The translations under genes were made by a program, and so were the position numbers. From assembly GCA_022843845.1 (NCBI GenBank), contig JALHMW010000003.1:124001-188000 (forward strand): a DNA stretch of 64,000 bases, read 5' to 3'. Origin of the DNA: Archangium sp. (GTDB lineage Bacteria; Myxococcota; Myxococcia; Myxococcales; Myxococcaceae). This document shows, one piece after another, positions 38,642 to 49,600 of the stretch. Numbering within the stretch: the first letter of the stretch is position 1; the number at the start of each line of letters is the position of its first letter. The notes under the pieces are model-generated. The model was not told where the DNA came from. It did no database searches and saw nothing but the letters and a program-made list of their open reading frames with translations.

Positions 38642-40567
38642 TCAGCCTGCGCGACGGAACGACTCGAGCGACTCGAGCACCCGGATGAGCCCGTCGAGCC
38701 GAAGGGGCTTGGACAGGAAGTCATCCATGCCCGCTTCGCGACACGCCTTGACGTCGCTCTCGAACGCGTTCGCCGTCAGCGCCACGATGCGCGGCTGGCG
38801 GGCGAGCGGCAGCACCCGGATCGCCCTCGTCGCTTTGAACCCGTCGAGCCCGGGCATCTGCAGGTCCATCAGCACCAGATCGAATTGAGTGAGACGAACA
38901 CGCTCCACTGCTGCCAGGCCGTCATCAGCCAACTCCACCGTGCACGAGAGCCGCTCGAGGAGCCGCTTCGCCACCAGCTGGTTGATCGTATTGTCTTCGA
39001 CCAGCAGCACCCGCGCGGCAGAGGCAAGGAGCGGGCCGCCCGACCTGTGCACGACGACCGACGCCTCGCCCCGGAGCATTCGAACGTCGAAGGCCAGAGT
39101 GGTGCCCGCCCCTTCCTGGCTCTCCGCGGTGATGGAGCCGCCCATCTTCTCGACCAGTCGCGCACAGATCGAGAGGCCGAGACCCGAGCCGCCGTACCGC
39201 CTCGTCATGCTCGAGTCGACCTGGGTGAAGGCCTGAAACAACCTCGGCAGATCTGCCGCGGGAATGCCGATGCCCGTGTCGGTGATCGACACCCGCACAC
39301 GAACGAGCTCGCCTTCATCGTGCGCGTCCACGTCGACCGTGATGGAGCCCCTGTGTGTGAACTTCACCGAGTTGCCGAGCAGATTGCCGACCACCTGCGA
39401 CAGCCGATCGGCGTCGCCACGAAGGGTCGCCGGAAATGGCTCGCGGATGTTCAGGCGAATGACGACCCCGTTCTGTGCGGCGACGGGACGATGCAACGCC
39501 ACCACCGCCTCGAACTCTGCCCGTGGCTCGAAGGGGCGCGAGACCAGCTCGAGCTTCCCTGCCTCGATGCGCGAGAAGTCGAGCACGTCGTTGAGAATGG
39601 TGAGGAGCATCTCTCCGCTCCGCCTCACCACCCCCAGCGACTCGGTCTGAAGCCGATCCAGCGGCGTCGTCTGCAGCAGATCGGTCGTCGCGAGAATGCC
39701 GTTGAGCGGCGTGCGAATCTCGTGGCTCATCGTCGCCAGGAACTGACTCTTCGCGCACGTCGCTTCTTCGGCCCGTTCGAGGGCTGCGCGGAGCTCAGCG
39801 GTCTTCTCGTCGACCCGCGCCGCGAGCCCTGCCGAGAGTTCGCGAAGCGCTTCTTCGGTGCGCTGAAGGGCGGCGATGTCGCCCTCGCGGCTCACCACCG
39901 ACGCCTCGACCTGCGCAGCGAGTTCTCGACTGATCACCTGCTCGGCTTCGAGTTCGAAGATGGCGCGCCGCTGGCGGACGGTGAGCGCGATCGCCAGCCC
40001 GAAGACGATCGTCGAGATGAACACGACGTTGAGCACGAAGAAGAGCGTGATGACACCCGCCGAGGGGTTGCTGCTCGCCGCCGCGCTCAGGCGGGAGTCG
40101 AGCACCCCGCTGACCAGGGTGAGGACGCAGTACGTCAGCAGCCACAGCAGAGACGCGCGCGCGGTCGAGAAGGTCAATGACGCGACCAGCGCGATCATCG
40201 CCCACAACATGACGCCGCCGCTCTTCACGAACCCACCGAGCGCCCATTGAAACACGAAGGGCAACAGCAGGCTGATCAACACCTGCACGATCTTCGGGCC
40301 CTCGAGCCGTCGTGTCGCCGCGAGCACCGTGAAGTTGATGGCGGTGACGACGGCGTAGCCGAATGGAATCACAGCAGCGGCAACGAGGTTCTGGCTGACC
40401 GCAAGAAAGCCCCAGACGAGCCCACCCAGGCTCATCAGGGCTCCCCCGAAGACCACCACCTGCCGATCGAGCCTCGCCGCCGAGCCCTCGCCCTCAGGCT
40501 CTCCCAGCTGGACGAAGACCATCGGAAGCGAGGGCATCACGACCGAACCGTGCAGGTACCGCGCCAT
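38642..40567 (-). CDS. Hybrid histidine kinase with receiver domain
   Basis: The protein is 641 residues from ATG 40567 (a GTG three bases upstream is the alternative). Layout: about six membrane helices (~30-200), a coiled coil (~210-275), HisKA with H282 in MSHEIRTPLNG, HATPase_c with an N-box-like LLGNSVKFTHRG and G boxes (DTGIGI, GSGLGL), then a receiver with VLLVEDN and phospho-acceptor D568 in MDLQMPGLDGF. The input is probably membrane-embedded since no periplasmic sensor loop is obvious. No output response regulator is adjacent. Confidence 0.93.
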   Translation of the reverse strand: MARYLHGSVVMPSLPMVFVQLGEPEGEGSAARLDRQVVVFGGALMSLGGLVWGFLAVSQNLVAAAVIPFGYAVVTAINFTVLAATRRLEGPKIVQVLISLLLPFVFQWALGGFVKSGGVMLWAMIALVASLTFSTARASLLWLLTYCVLTLVSGVLDSRLSAAASSNPSAGVITLFFVLNVVFISTIVFGLAIALTVRQRRAIFELEAEQVISRELAAQVEASVVSREGDIAALQRTEEALRELSAGLAARVDEKTAELRAALERAEEATCAKSQFLATMSHEIRTPLNGILATTDLLQTTPLDRLQTESLGVVRRSGEMLLTILNDVLDFSRIEAGKLELVSRPFEPRAEFEAVVALHRPVAAQNGVVIRLNIREPFPATLRGDADRLSQVVGNLLGNSVKFTHRGSITVDVDAHDEGELVRVRVSITDTGIGIPAADLPRLFQAFTQVDSSMTRRYGGSGLGLSICARLVEKMGGSITAESQEGAGTTLAFDVRMLRGEASVVVHRSGGPLLASAARVLLVEDNTINQLVAKRLLERLSCTVELADDGLAAVERVRLTQFDLVLMDLQMPGLDGFKATRAIRVLPLARQPRIVALTANAFESDVKACREAGMDDFLSKPLRLDGLIRVLESLESFRRAG

Positions 40568-40641
40568 CACTGGCGCCGACAGGGAGTGCGGCCCCGCGTG
40601 TGGTCAGTCGTGACCTGTCGGGGTCGCAGCGACCTCGCCGT

Positions 40642-43600
40642 TCAGCGTGCCACCCGCTTCCGGCGCGACCACAGCAGCAGCGCGATGGCGAGCACTCCGT
40701 TGGTGCCCATGCCCTCGAGGCCGGTGGAGCAGCTGCAGCCCATCTTCGCGCCCTCGACCGTGAAGGTGACGACCTCGCCCGGCCCATCACCCGCGAAGTT
40801 CTGGGAGAAGAGACAGCCGAAGTACGTGCCGGGTCGAATGTCGCTCGCCACCTGCGAGAGCGGCACGTCGGTGAAGCCCGCGGGCACATCGATGGCCACC
40901 GTCGGGACCCGCGTGCCGAAGCCGAAGGTGCAGCTGCCGGGGTTGCTCGCGCCGTAGCGGAAGGCTGCGGTCGACGCCGAGCCGTTCGGGTTGACCGTGC
41001 CCTTGAACACCACCGTGCCATCGGCTTGCGGCTCGATGCTCACCGTCTTCGCGATGGGAGGCGCCGACGTCGTCTGGAACTCCTGCAGCGCTCCAAACGC
41101 CGCACCACCCATGTTCGAGGCCACCGCGCAGAAGTAGTACTTCGTGTTCGGCCGCAGGCCCGAGATGGCGAGCGTGTACGGCGCCGCCGTGGTGCCCGCG
41201 CCGAGCGTCATGCCGCCCATCGCCGGCACGCGCGTGCCGAACAGATCGTCACACGAGGTGGGCATCACGTCGGCGTAGCGGAACCAGCCCGTCGCCGTGG
41301 TGCCGTTGGGGTTCACCGTGCCGCTGACGGTCGCGCTGGTGCCGATCACGTCGGTGGCCATGCCCGTCGTCACCACCGGAGGCGGCGCGAACGAGTTGAA
41401 CTGCAGCACCTGGCCGAAGCTCTTGCCCAGCGGGTTCTCGGCGATGGCGCAGAAGAAGTACGTCGCGCCCGCGTCGAGGCCGGTGACGACCTCGGAGAAC
41501 GGGGTGTCCATCGTGCCTGCGGGAACAGTCGAGCCACCCGTCGCCGGAGCGCGTCGACCGAAGGTGTCGTTGCACGTGCCCGGGTCCACCGTGGCCAGAC
41601 GGAACCAGGCGATGGTGGGCGCTCCGGTCGGGTTCACCGAGCCGTTGAGGCGAGGCGTCGCGCCGTTGAGCTGAGAGGCCGACGACGTCACCACCACAGG
41701 GACTCCCGGCGTCGTGAAGCTCTGCACCGTGCCGAAGCTGGTGCCGACGACGTTCGTCGCCGCGGCGCAGAAGAAGTACCGCGTGCCACCGGTCAGCCCC
41801 GTCAGCTGCTGCGAGACGGCCTGGCTCATCGCCCCCGCAGGGACCGCGATGCCGCCCGTCGTCGGGAAGCGCGTACCGAAGGTGTCGGTGCACATGCCGG
41901 GGTTCGTGGTGCCGAAGCGGAAGTACGCCGTGGCTGCGTCTCCATTCGGAGTGACGGTGCCGTTGACGGTGGCCTGCGTGGCCGTCGTGGGCTGGCCCGT
42001 CGTCGTCGTCACCGTCGGCGTGCGAGGCGTGGTGAAGGTTTGCACCGCGCCGAAGGTGGTGCCGGCTGTGCTCGTCGCTCCCGCGCAGAAGAAGTACGCG
42101 GTGCCCGGCATGAGGCCCACGATCGCTTCGTTGAACGGCGTCGCCGTCGAGCCGGAGCCGACCGAGGTGCCGCCCGTCGCCGGAGCCCGCGTACCGAAGG
42201 TGTCGGTGCAGGTGCCGGGGTTCGTCGTGCCGTAGCGGAAGAAGCCCGTCGAGGCCGAGCCGTTCGCCGTGCCTGTGCCGTTGAGCCTCGCGCTCACGCC
42301 CGTCACCATCGTCGCCGCTTGCGTCGTGGCCGCTGGCGGCGCCGCGCCCGTGGTGAACGAGAGCACCGTGCCGAAGCTGAGGCCGACGGAGTTCGACGCG
42401 ATGGCGCAGAAGAAATACGTCGCGCCAGGCGTGAGACTGGTGAGGGCCTGCGTGAAGGCCACGGCCGTGCCACCGCTGCCGAGCGCCGAGCCCCCAGTCG
42501 CAGGCGCCCGGGTTCCGAACGTGTCGTTGCAGGTCGTGGGACTCGTCGTCGCGTAGCGGAAATACCCCGTCGTCGCCGCGCCGAAGGGCGTGCCCGAGCC
42601 GTTGAGCGTCGCGCTCGCCGAGGTGACCGCAGTGGCGGCCGCCGTCGTGACTGCCGGCGCCGCGAGCGTCGTGAAGGACAGAACGGTTCCGAACGACGTG
42701 CCGATCGAGTTCTGGGCGATGGCGCAGAAGAAGTACGTCGTCGCGCCAGTCAGGCCGGTGAGGTTCTGCGTGAAGCTCTGCGGCGTCGTGCCACTGCCGA
42801 GGCTCGCGCCACCCGTCGCGGGGAAGCGCGTACCGAAGGTGTCGTTGCAGGTGCCGGGGCTCGTCGTGGAGTACCGCACCCACGCCGTCGTCGCGTCGGC
42901 GCCGGGGTTCACCGTTCCTCCAACGAGCGCTGCTGCCGACGTCACGTTCGCGGCCGCAGTCGAGGTGACCGTCGGTGCGCCCGGCGTGAAGAACGTCAAC
43001 ACGGAGCCGAAGCCGGTGCCGTTGCCGTTCTGCGCGATGACACAGAAGTAGTAGGTGGTGGCGCCGGTGAGTCCGCTGAGCGTGGTGCTCGCTGCCGTGG
43101 GAGAGTTCCCGCCCCCGACGTTGATCGCGACGATCGGCGCGCGCGTTCCAAACGTGTCGTTGCAGCTGCCGGGGTTCACCGCGCTGAAGCGGAACCAGGC
43201 GGTGGTGGCGCTGCCCAGCGGATTCACGGACGCGTTCAACGTCGCGCCAGTGCCCGTCACGCCCGTCGCCGCGCTCGTGGTGACCGTCGGCCCCGTCGGC
43301 GTCGTGAAGGACGTCAGCGTGCCGAGCGTGGTGCCGACCGAGTTCGTGCCGATCGCGCAGTAGTAGTACGTCGTCGACGGCGCGAGGCCCGACAACGAGG
43401 CAGAGAACGGAGACACACCCGCGCTGGCCAGAATCGTGGTGCCGCCCGCCCCAGGCGCGCGGATACCGAAGGTGGTGTTGCAGACGCCTGGGCTCGTCGT
43501 GCTGAAGCGGAAGAAGCCTGTGGTGTCAGAGCCTCTGGGATCGGCCGAGCCGTTGAGCGTGGCAACGCTGCTCGAGACTCCGCTCGGCGCGACCGTCGTC

Positions 43601-46600
43601 ACCGTCGGCGCGCCCGGCGTGCTGAACGTCTGCACCGTGCCGACGCCCGTGCCGACCGCGTTCGAGGCGATGGCGCAGAAGTAATACGTCGTGCCTGGGG
43701 CGAGCCCGACCACGTTCGCGAGGAAGGGGACGGCGCTGGTCCCGGAGCCGAGCGACGTGCCTCCGCTGAAGGGCGTGCGCGTGCCGAACGTGTCGTTGCA
43801 GGTGACCGGGTTCACCGTGCTGTACCGGAACCACCCCGTCGCCGCGGAGCCGATCGGCGTCCCCTGCCCGTTCAAGGTCGCCGAGCTGCCGGTCACGTTG
43901 GTGGCGACTTGCGTGGTGACGGTCGGCGCCGCGAGCGTGGTGAACGTCTGCACCGTGCCGAACGCGGTGCCCTCGGAGTTCTGCGCGATCGCGCAGTAGT
44001 AGTACGTCGTCGACGACGAGAGCCCGGTGACGAACTGGCTGTACGTCGTGCTGATCGATCCCGCGCCCAGGTTGCTGCCGCTGCTCGCGGGGAAGCGCGT
44101 GCCGAACGTGTCGTCACAGGTGCCGGGGCTCGTGGTGGCGTAGCGGAACCAGCCCGTCGTCGTCGCGCGGTTCGGGTTGGCGGCGCCGTTGAAGGTCGCC
44201 GTGGAGCCCAACACCGACGTCGCGGCGTTCGTCGTCACCGTCGGCGCGGCAGGCGTCGTGAAGGAGAGGAGTGGGCCGGGCGTGGTGCCGATCGCGTTCG
44301 AGGCGAGCGCGCAGAAGAAATACGTCGTGCCCTGTACCAGGCCGGTGATCGGCTCCGCGAACGCGACGCTCGTGCTGCCGCTGCCCAGCGAAGTGCCCGC
44401 CATCGAAACGCGCGTGCCGAAGGTGTCGTTGCAGGTGCCGGGGCTCGTCGCGGCGTAGCGGAACCAGCCAGTGCCTGCCGTGCCACGAGGGTTCGCCGAG
44501 CCGTTCAACGTCGCGCTGGTGCCGGTGACGAGCGTCGCAGCCGAGGTGATGACGGCAGGCGCCGCGGTGGTGGTGAAGGAGCGAACGACGCCCACGCGGG
44601 TGCCTGCGGAGTTCGAGGCGATCGCGCAGAAGTAATACGTCGTCGCCGGGAGCAGCCCCGAGACGAGCTCGGAGAACGGCGCCGGCATCGTGCCACTGCC
44701 GAGCGAGGTGCCGCCCGTCGCGGGGACGCGCGTGCCAAAGGAGTCGTTGCACGTCGAGATGAAGCTCGTGCTGTAGCGGAACCAGCCGGTGGTGGCGCCG
44801 ACGTTGGGGTTCGCGGTGCCCTCGAGCGTCGCGGTGGTGCTGCCAAACGTCGCGATGGGCGACGTGACGACGGCCGGCGGGCCTGGCGTGACGAACGTCT
44901 CCACCGCGCCGAACGACGTGCCGGCTGCGTTCGAGCCGACCGCGCAGACGTAATAGGTGGTGCCCGCGAACAGGCCGGTAATCGCGCCGGAGTACGCGGT
45001 GGCCGTGTTCCCTGCGCCGAGTGGATAGCCGCCAGACGACGGCTGTCGGGTGCCGAAGGTGTTGTCACAGGTGACGGGGTTCACCGTGCTGTAGCGAAAC
45101 CAGCCCGTCGTGCTCGCGTTGTTCGGGTTCCCGGTCGCGTTGAGCGTGGCGCCGGTCGCGGTCACCAGCGTCGCGGCTCCCGTCACCATCGTCGGCGCGT
45201 TCAGCGTGGTGAACTGCTGCACGGCGCCGTAGCTCTTCCCGACGACGTTGTCGGAGATCGCGCAGAAGTAGAACGTCGTGCCGGCAGCGAGGCCAGTGAG
45301 GCTCTGCGAGTACGAGACCGCGCTGGTGCCGTTGCCGAGCGGCGACCCGCCCGTCGCCGGAGCCCTCGTGCCGAACACGTCGTCACAGCTCGTCGGGTTC
45401 GTCGTCGAGTAGCGGAAGTACCCGGTCGTGTCGGCGCGGTTGGGGTTGCCAGTACCGTTGAGCAGCGCGCCCGAGCTCGTGACGGCGGTGGCAGAGACTG
45501 TCGTCGCGGTCGGCAGACCCGGCGTGGTGATCGTCAACACGCTGCCGAAGCTGATGCCCACCGAGTTCTGGGCGATCGCGCAGACGTAGTACGTCGTGCC
45601 CGTCGAGAGGCCCGTCACCGGCTGCGAATACACGACCGGGGAGTTGCCGAACGGAATCGCCGTCCCGCCCGTCGCAGGCACTCGCGTGCCGAAGGCGTCG
45701 TTGCAGACGCCGGGGTTGGACGTCGCGAAGCGGAACCACGCCGTCGCCGCTGCGCCGTTCGGGTTCGCGCTGCCGTTGAACGTGCCGGTCGTCGCCGAGA
45801 GAATCGTCGGCGCTCCGGTGGTGACGCCGGGAACCTGGGGAGGCGTGGTGAAGGTGAGCAACGCGCCGAGCTGCGTGCCGATGGTGTTCTGGGCGATCGC
45901 GCAGAAATAGTACGTATTGCCAGGCAGCAGGCTCGCGATCGACGCGGCGTTCGATGACGCGGTGCTGCCGGAGCCGACGAAGGTGCCACCCGAGAGCGGC
46001 GTGCGCGTGCCGAAGGTGTCGTTGCACGTCGTCGGATCCGTGAGGCTGTAGCGGAACCACGCGGTCGTCGAGGTGCCGTTCGGCGTGATGGTGGAGTTGA
46101 GCGTGGCTGTCGTCGAGGTGACGGGCGACGCGGCCTGGGTGATCGTCGTCGGCAACGCGACCGTCGTGAAGGTGACGATGCTGCCGAAGGTGGTGCCGAT
46201 GGCGTTCTGCGCGATGGCGCACCAGTAATACGTCGTGCTGGGCGCGAGCCCGGTCAGCAGCTGGGTGAAGGTCTGCGCGGTGTTGCCCGAGCCGACGCTG
46301 GTGCCTCCGCTGCTGGGCGTGCGCGTGCCGAACGCGTCGTTGCACGCGCCCGGGTTCGAGGTGGCGTAGCGGAACCAGGCGGTGGTGGCGTCTCCCCGTG
46401 GCGTCGAGCTGCCGTTCAGCGTCGCCGACGTGTCGGAGATGAAGGACGTCGAGGCCGAGGTCACGAGCGGCTGGAGCGCCGGCGTCGTGAAGGACAACAC
46501 CGCGCCGAACGACGTGCCCACCGCGTTCGAGGCGATCGCGCAGAAGTAGTACGTGGTGCCGGGCAGCAGCGCCATCGGCGTCACCGAGAACGGCGTGGTC

Positions 46601-49600
46601 GACGAGCCGGAGCCGAGCGCGTTGCCTCCCGACAGCGGCGCCCGCGTGCCGAAGACGTCGTTACAGCTGCCGGGGTCGGTCGTCGCGTAGCGGAACCACC
46701 CTGTCGCCGAGCTGCCGTTCGGAATGCCCGTCGCGTTCAACGTGCCTGCAGTGGCGGAGACGCTCGTCGCGGGCAATGTCGTCACCGTCGGCGCAGCAGG
46801 CGTCGCGAACGTCACCGGCAACCCGACACCGACGCCGACCGAGTTCGAGGCGAGCGCGCAGACGTAATACGTGGTGCCCGGCGAGAGGCTGGTGAGGCTG
46901 ACGCTGAACGGCGTGTTCGAGAAGCCGCTGCCCAGGCTGGTGCCCGACGACACGGGCGCGCGCGTGCCGTAGCTGTCGTTGCACGTACCGGGGTCCGTCA
47001 CGCCGTACCGGAAGTAGCCGATGGCCGAGGCGCCCTGCGGGTTCGCCGAGCCGTTCAGGAAGGCCGAGGTGCCAGTGATGCTGTTCGCGGCGCTCGTGAA
47101 GACGATCGGCACGTTCGGCGTCGCGAAGCTCAACACGTTCCCCAAGCCAGTGCCCACCGCGTTCTGGGCGATGGCGCAGAAGTAATACGTCGTTCCCGGC
47201 AGCAGGCCCGTCAGCGCCTCGCCGTAGGCGATCGAGGAATTGCCGCTGCCGAGCGCCGTGCCGCCCGTCGCTGGAGCGCGGGTGCCGAAGCTGTCGTTGC
47301 AGGTGCCGGGGCTCGTCGTCGAGTAGCGGAAGTAGCCAGTGCTGGCCGCTCCACGAGGCGTTGCCGAGCCGTTCAACGTCGCCGTCGTGCCGGTGATCAG
47401 CGTCGCGGAGCTCGTCGAGACGATCGGCGCGGTCGCTGGCGCAGTGAACGTTTGCACCGAGCCAAAGCTGGTGCCGACGCCGTTGCTGCCGACCGCGCAG
47501 TACCAATACTGCGTGCCCGGCGTGAGGCTGATGCTCTGTGAGTAGCCCTGCGCGACGAGTCCGGAGCCGAGGAAGGTGCCGCCCGAGAACGGCGCGCGGA
47601 AGCCGAAGCTGTCGCTGCACATGCCGGGGTCGCTCGAGGCGTAGCGGAACCAGCCCGTGGTGCTCGAGTTGTTGGGCGTGCCAGTGCCGTTCAACGTCAC
47701 GCTCGTCGCGAGCAACGACGTCGGCGGGTTGGTCACCATCGTCGGCGCGTTGGGCGTGGTGAAGGTGACGACGGCGCCGAAGCCCGTGCCTTCTGCGTTC
47801 GTCGCGATGGCGCAGAAGAAGTACGTCGTCGACGGGGTCAGCCCGCTCACCGACAGCGCGAACGACTGGTTGAAGCTGATCGACGTTCCGCTCGACACCG
47901 GAGCCCGCGTACCGAACGTGTCATTGCACGTGCCCGGGTCGGTCGACGAGAAGCGGAAGTACGCGAGGGCCGTGGCGAGGTTGGGGTTCACCACGCCGTT
48001 GAAGGTCGCGAACGTTCCGCCGAGACCTGAGACCGCCGACGTGGTGACGGTGGGGATGTTGGGCGTCGTGACGCTCACGGGCGAGCCGAAGCCCGTGCCC
48101 GCCGAGTTCGAAGCGATCGCACAGAAGAAGTACGTCGTGCCGCGCGTGAGGCCGGTGATGGGCTCGAGGAAGGTCTGCGAGGTGTTGTCTGAGCCGAGGT
48201 TGGTGCCTCCGCTCGCCGGCGCGCGTGTTCCGAACGTGTCGTTGCAGGTGCCGGGGTTGGTCGTCGCGTAGCGGAAGTAGCCGGTCGCGACGGCGCCGCG
48301 AGGCACCGCGGTTCCGTTGAGCGTCAAGGTCGTGCCCGTCACCAGCGTGGCGGAGTTCGTCGACACCGAGGGAATCGCTGGCGGCGTGGTGAAGCTGCGA
48401 ATGCCGCCGAAGCTCGTACCGACCCCGTTCGCCGCGATCGCGCAGAAGTAATACGTCGTGCCGGGCAGCAGGCCACTGACCGTCTGCGAGTACGCCACGG
48501 CGACGAGCCCTGCGCCGAGGGCCAGGCTGCTGGAGATCGGCGCGCGCGTGCCGAACGTGTCGTTGCAGACCCCGGGGTTCGTCGCGCTGTACCGGAAGAA
48601 GCCAGAGGTGGAGCTGCCGTTGGGGTTCGCGGTGCCGTTCAGCGTCACGGTGGTCGAGGTCAGAAACGTCTCGGGCTCGCTCGTCACCACGGGCACCGCC
48701 GGCGTCGCAAAGCTCTGCACCGCTCCGAACGTCGTGCCCTCGGAGTTCTGGCCGATGGCGCAGAAGAAATACGTCGTGCCAGGCGTGAGCCCCGTCGCGC
48801 TTTGCGCGTACGCGCTCGCGAACGTCGCAGAGCCCATGTTCGAGCCGCCAGTGAGCGGCACGCGTGTTCCGAAGGCGTCGTTGCAGGTGCCCGGATTGCT
48901 GGTCGAGATGCGGAACGAGCCGGTGGTGGGCGCGCCGTTCGGGTTGATCGTCCCCGACAGCGTCGCGCTGGTGCTGGTGATGCTGGAGGCTGAGCTCGTG
49001 ACTGTCGTGGGCGCAGCCACCAGCGTCGTCAACGAGAGCGGCACGCCGATGCCGGTGCCCTGTGAGTTGTTGGCGAACGCGCAGAAGAAATACGTGGTGC
49101 CGGGCAGCAGGCCGGTGACGGTCTCGGTGAAGTTCTGCGACGAGTTGCCCGCGCCGAGCGCCGAGCCTCCGGTGACCGGAATGCGCGTGCCGTAGGAAAT
49201 GCTGCAGCTGCTCCCCGGGCTCGACGTGGAGTACCGGAAGTACCCCGTCGTCGTGGCGCCGTTCGGCGTCGCCGAGCCGTTGAGCTGCGCCGAGCTGCTC
49301 GTCACCAGCGTCGCTGCCTGAGAGAACACCGTCGGCGACAGCGCAGGCGTGGTGAACGTGAGGATGTTGCCGAACGCCGTGCCCGACGCGTTCTGCACGA
49401 TCGCGCAGAAGAAGTACGTCGTGCCGGGCAGCAGGCCCGTCGTCGACACCGAGTACGGAACGTTCGTCGTGCCGGAGCCGACCGCAGTGCCGAGCGTGCC
49501 GGGAACGCGCGTGCCGAAGACGTCGTCGCAGGTGCCAGGACTCGTGGTGCTGTGGCGGAACCAACCCGTCGTCGCCTCGCCTCCAGCGTTCGCCGTTCCG

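Noticed and set aside
40600..45957. A 1,785-codon open frame on the + strand inside the giant gene
   Set aside because: It is antisense to the repeat protein. High GC and periodic repeats keep the opposite frame free of stops; its translation is Arg/Ala/Gly/His-biased nonsense.
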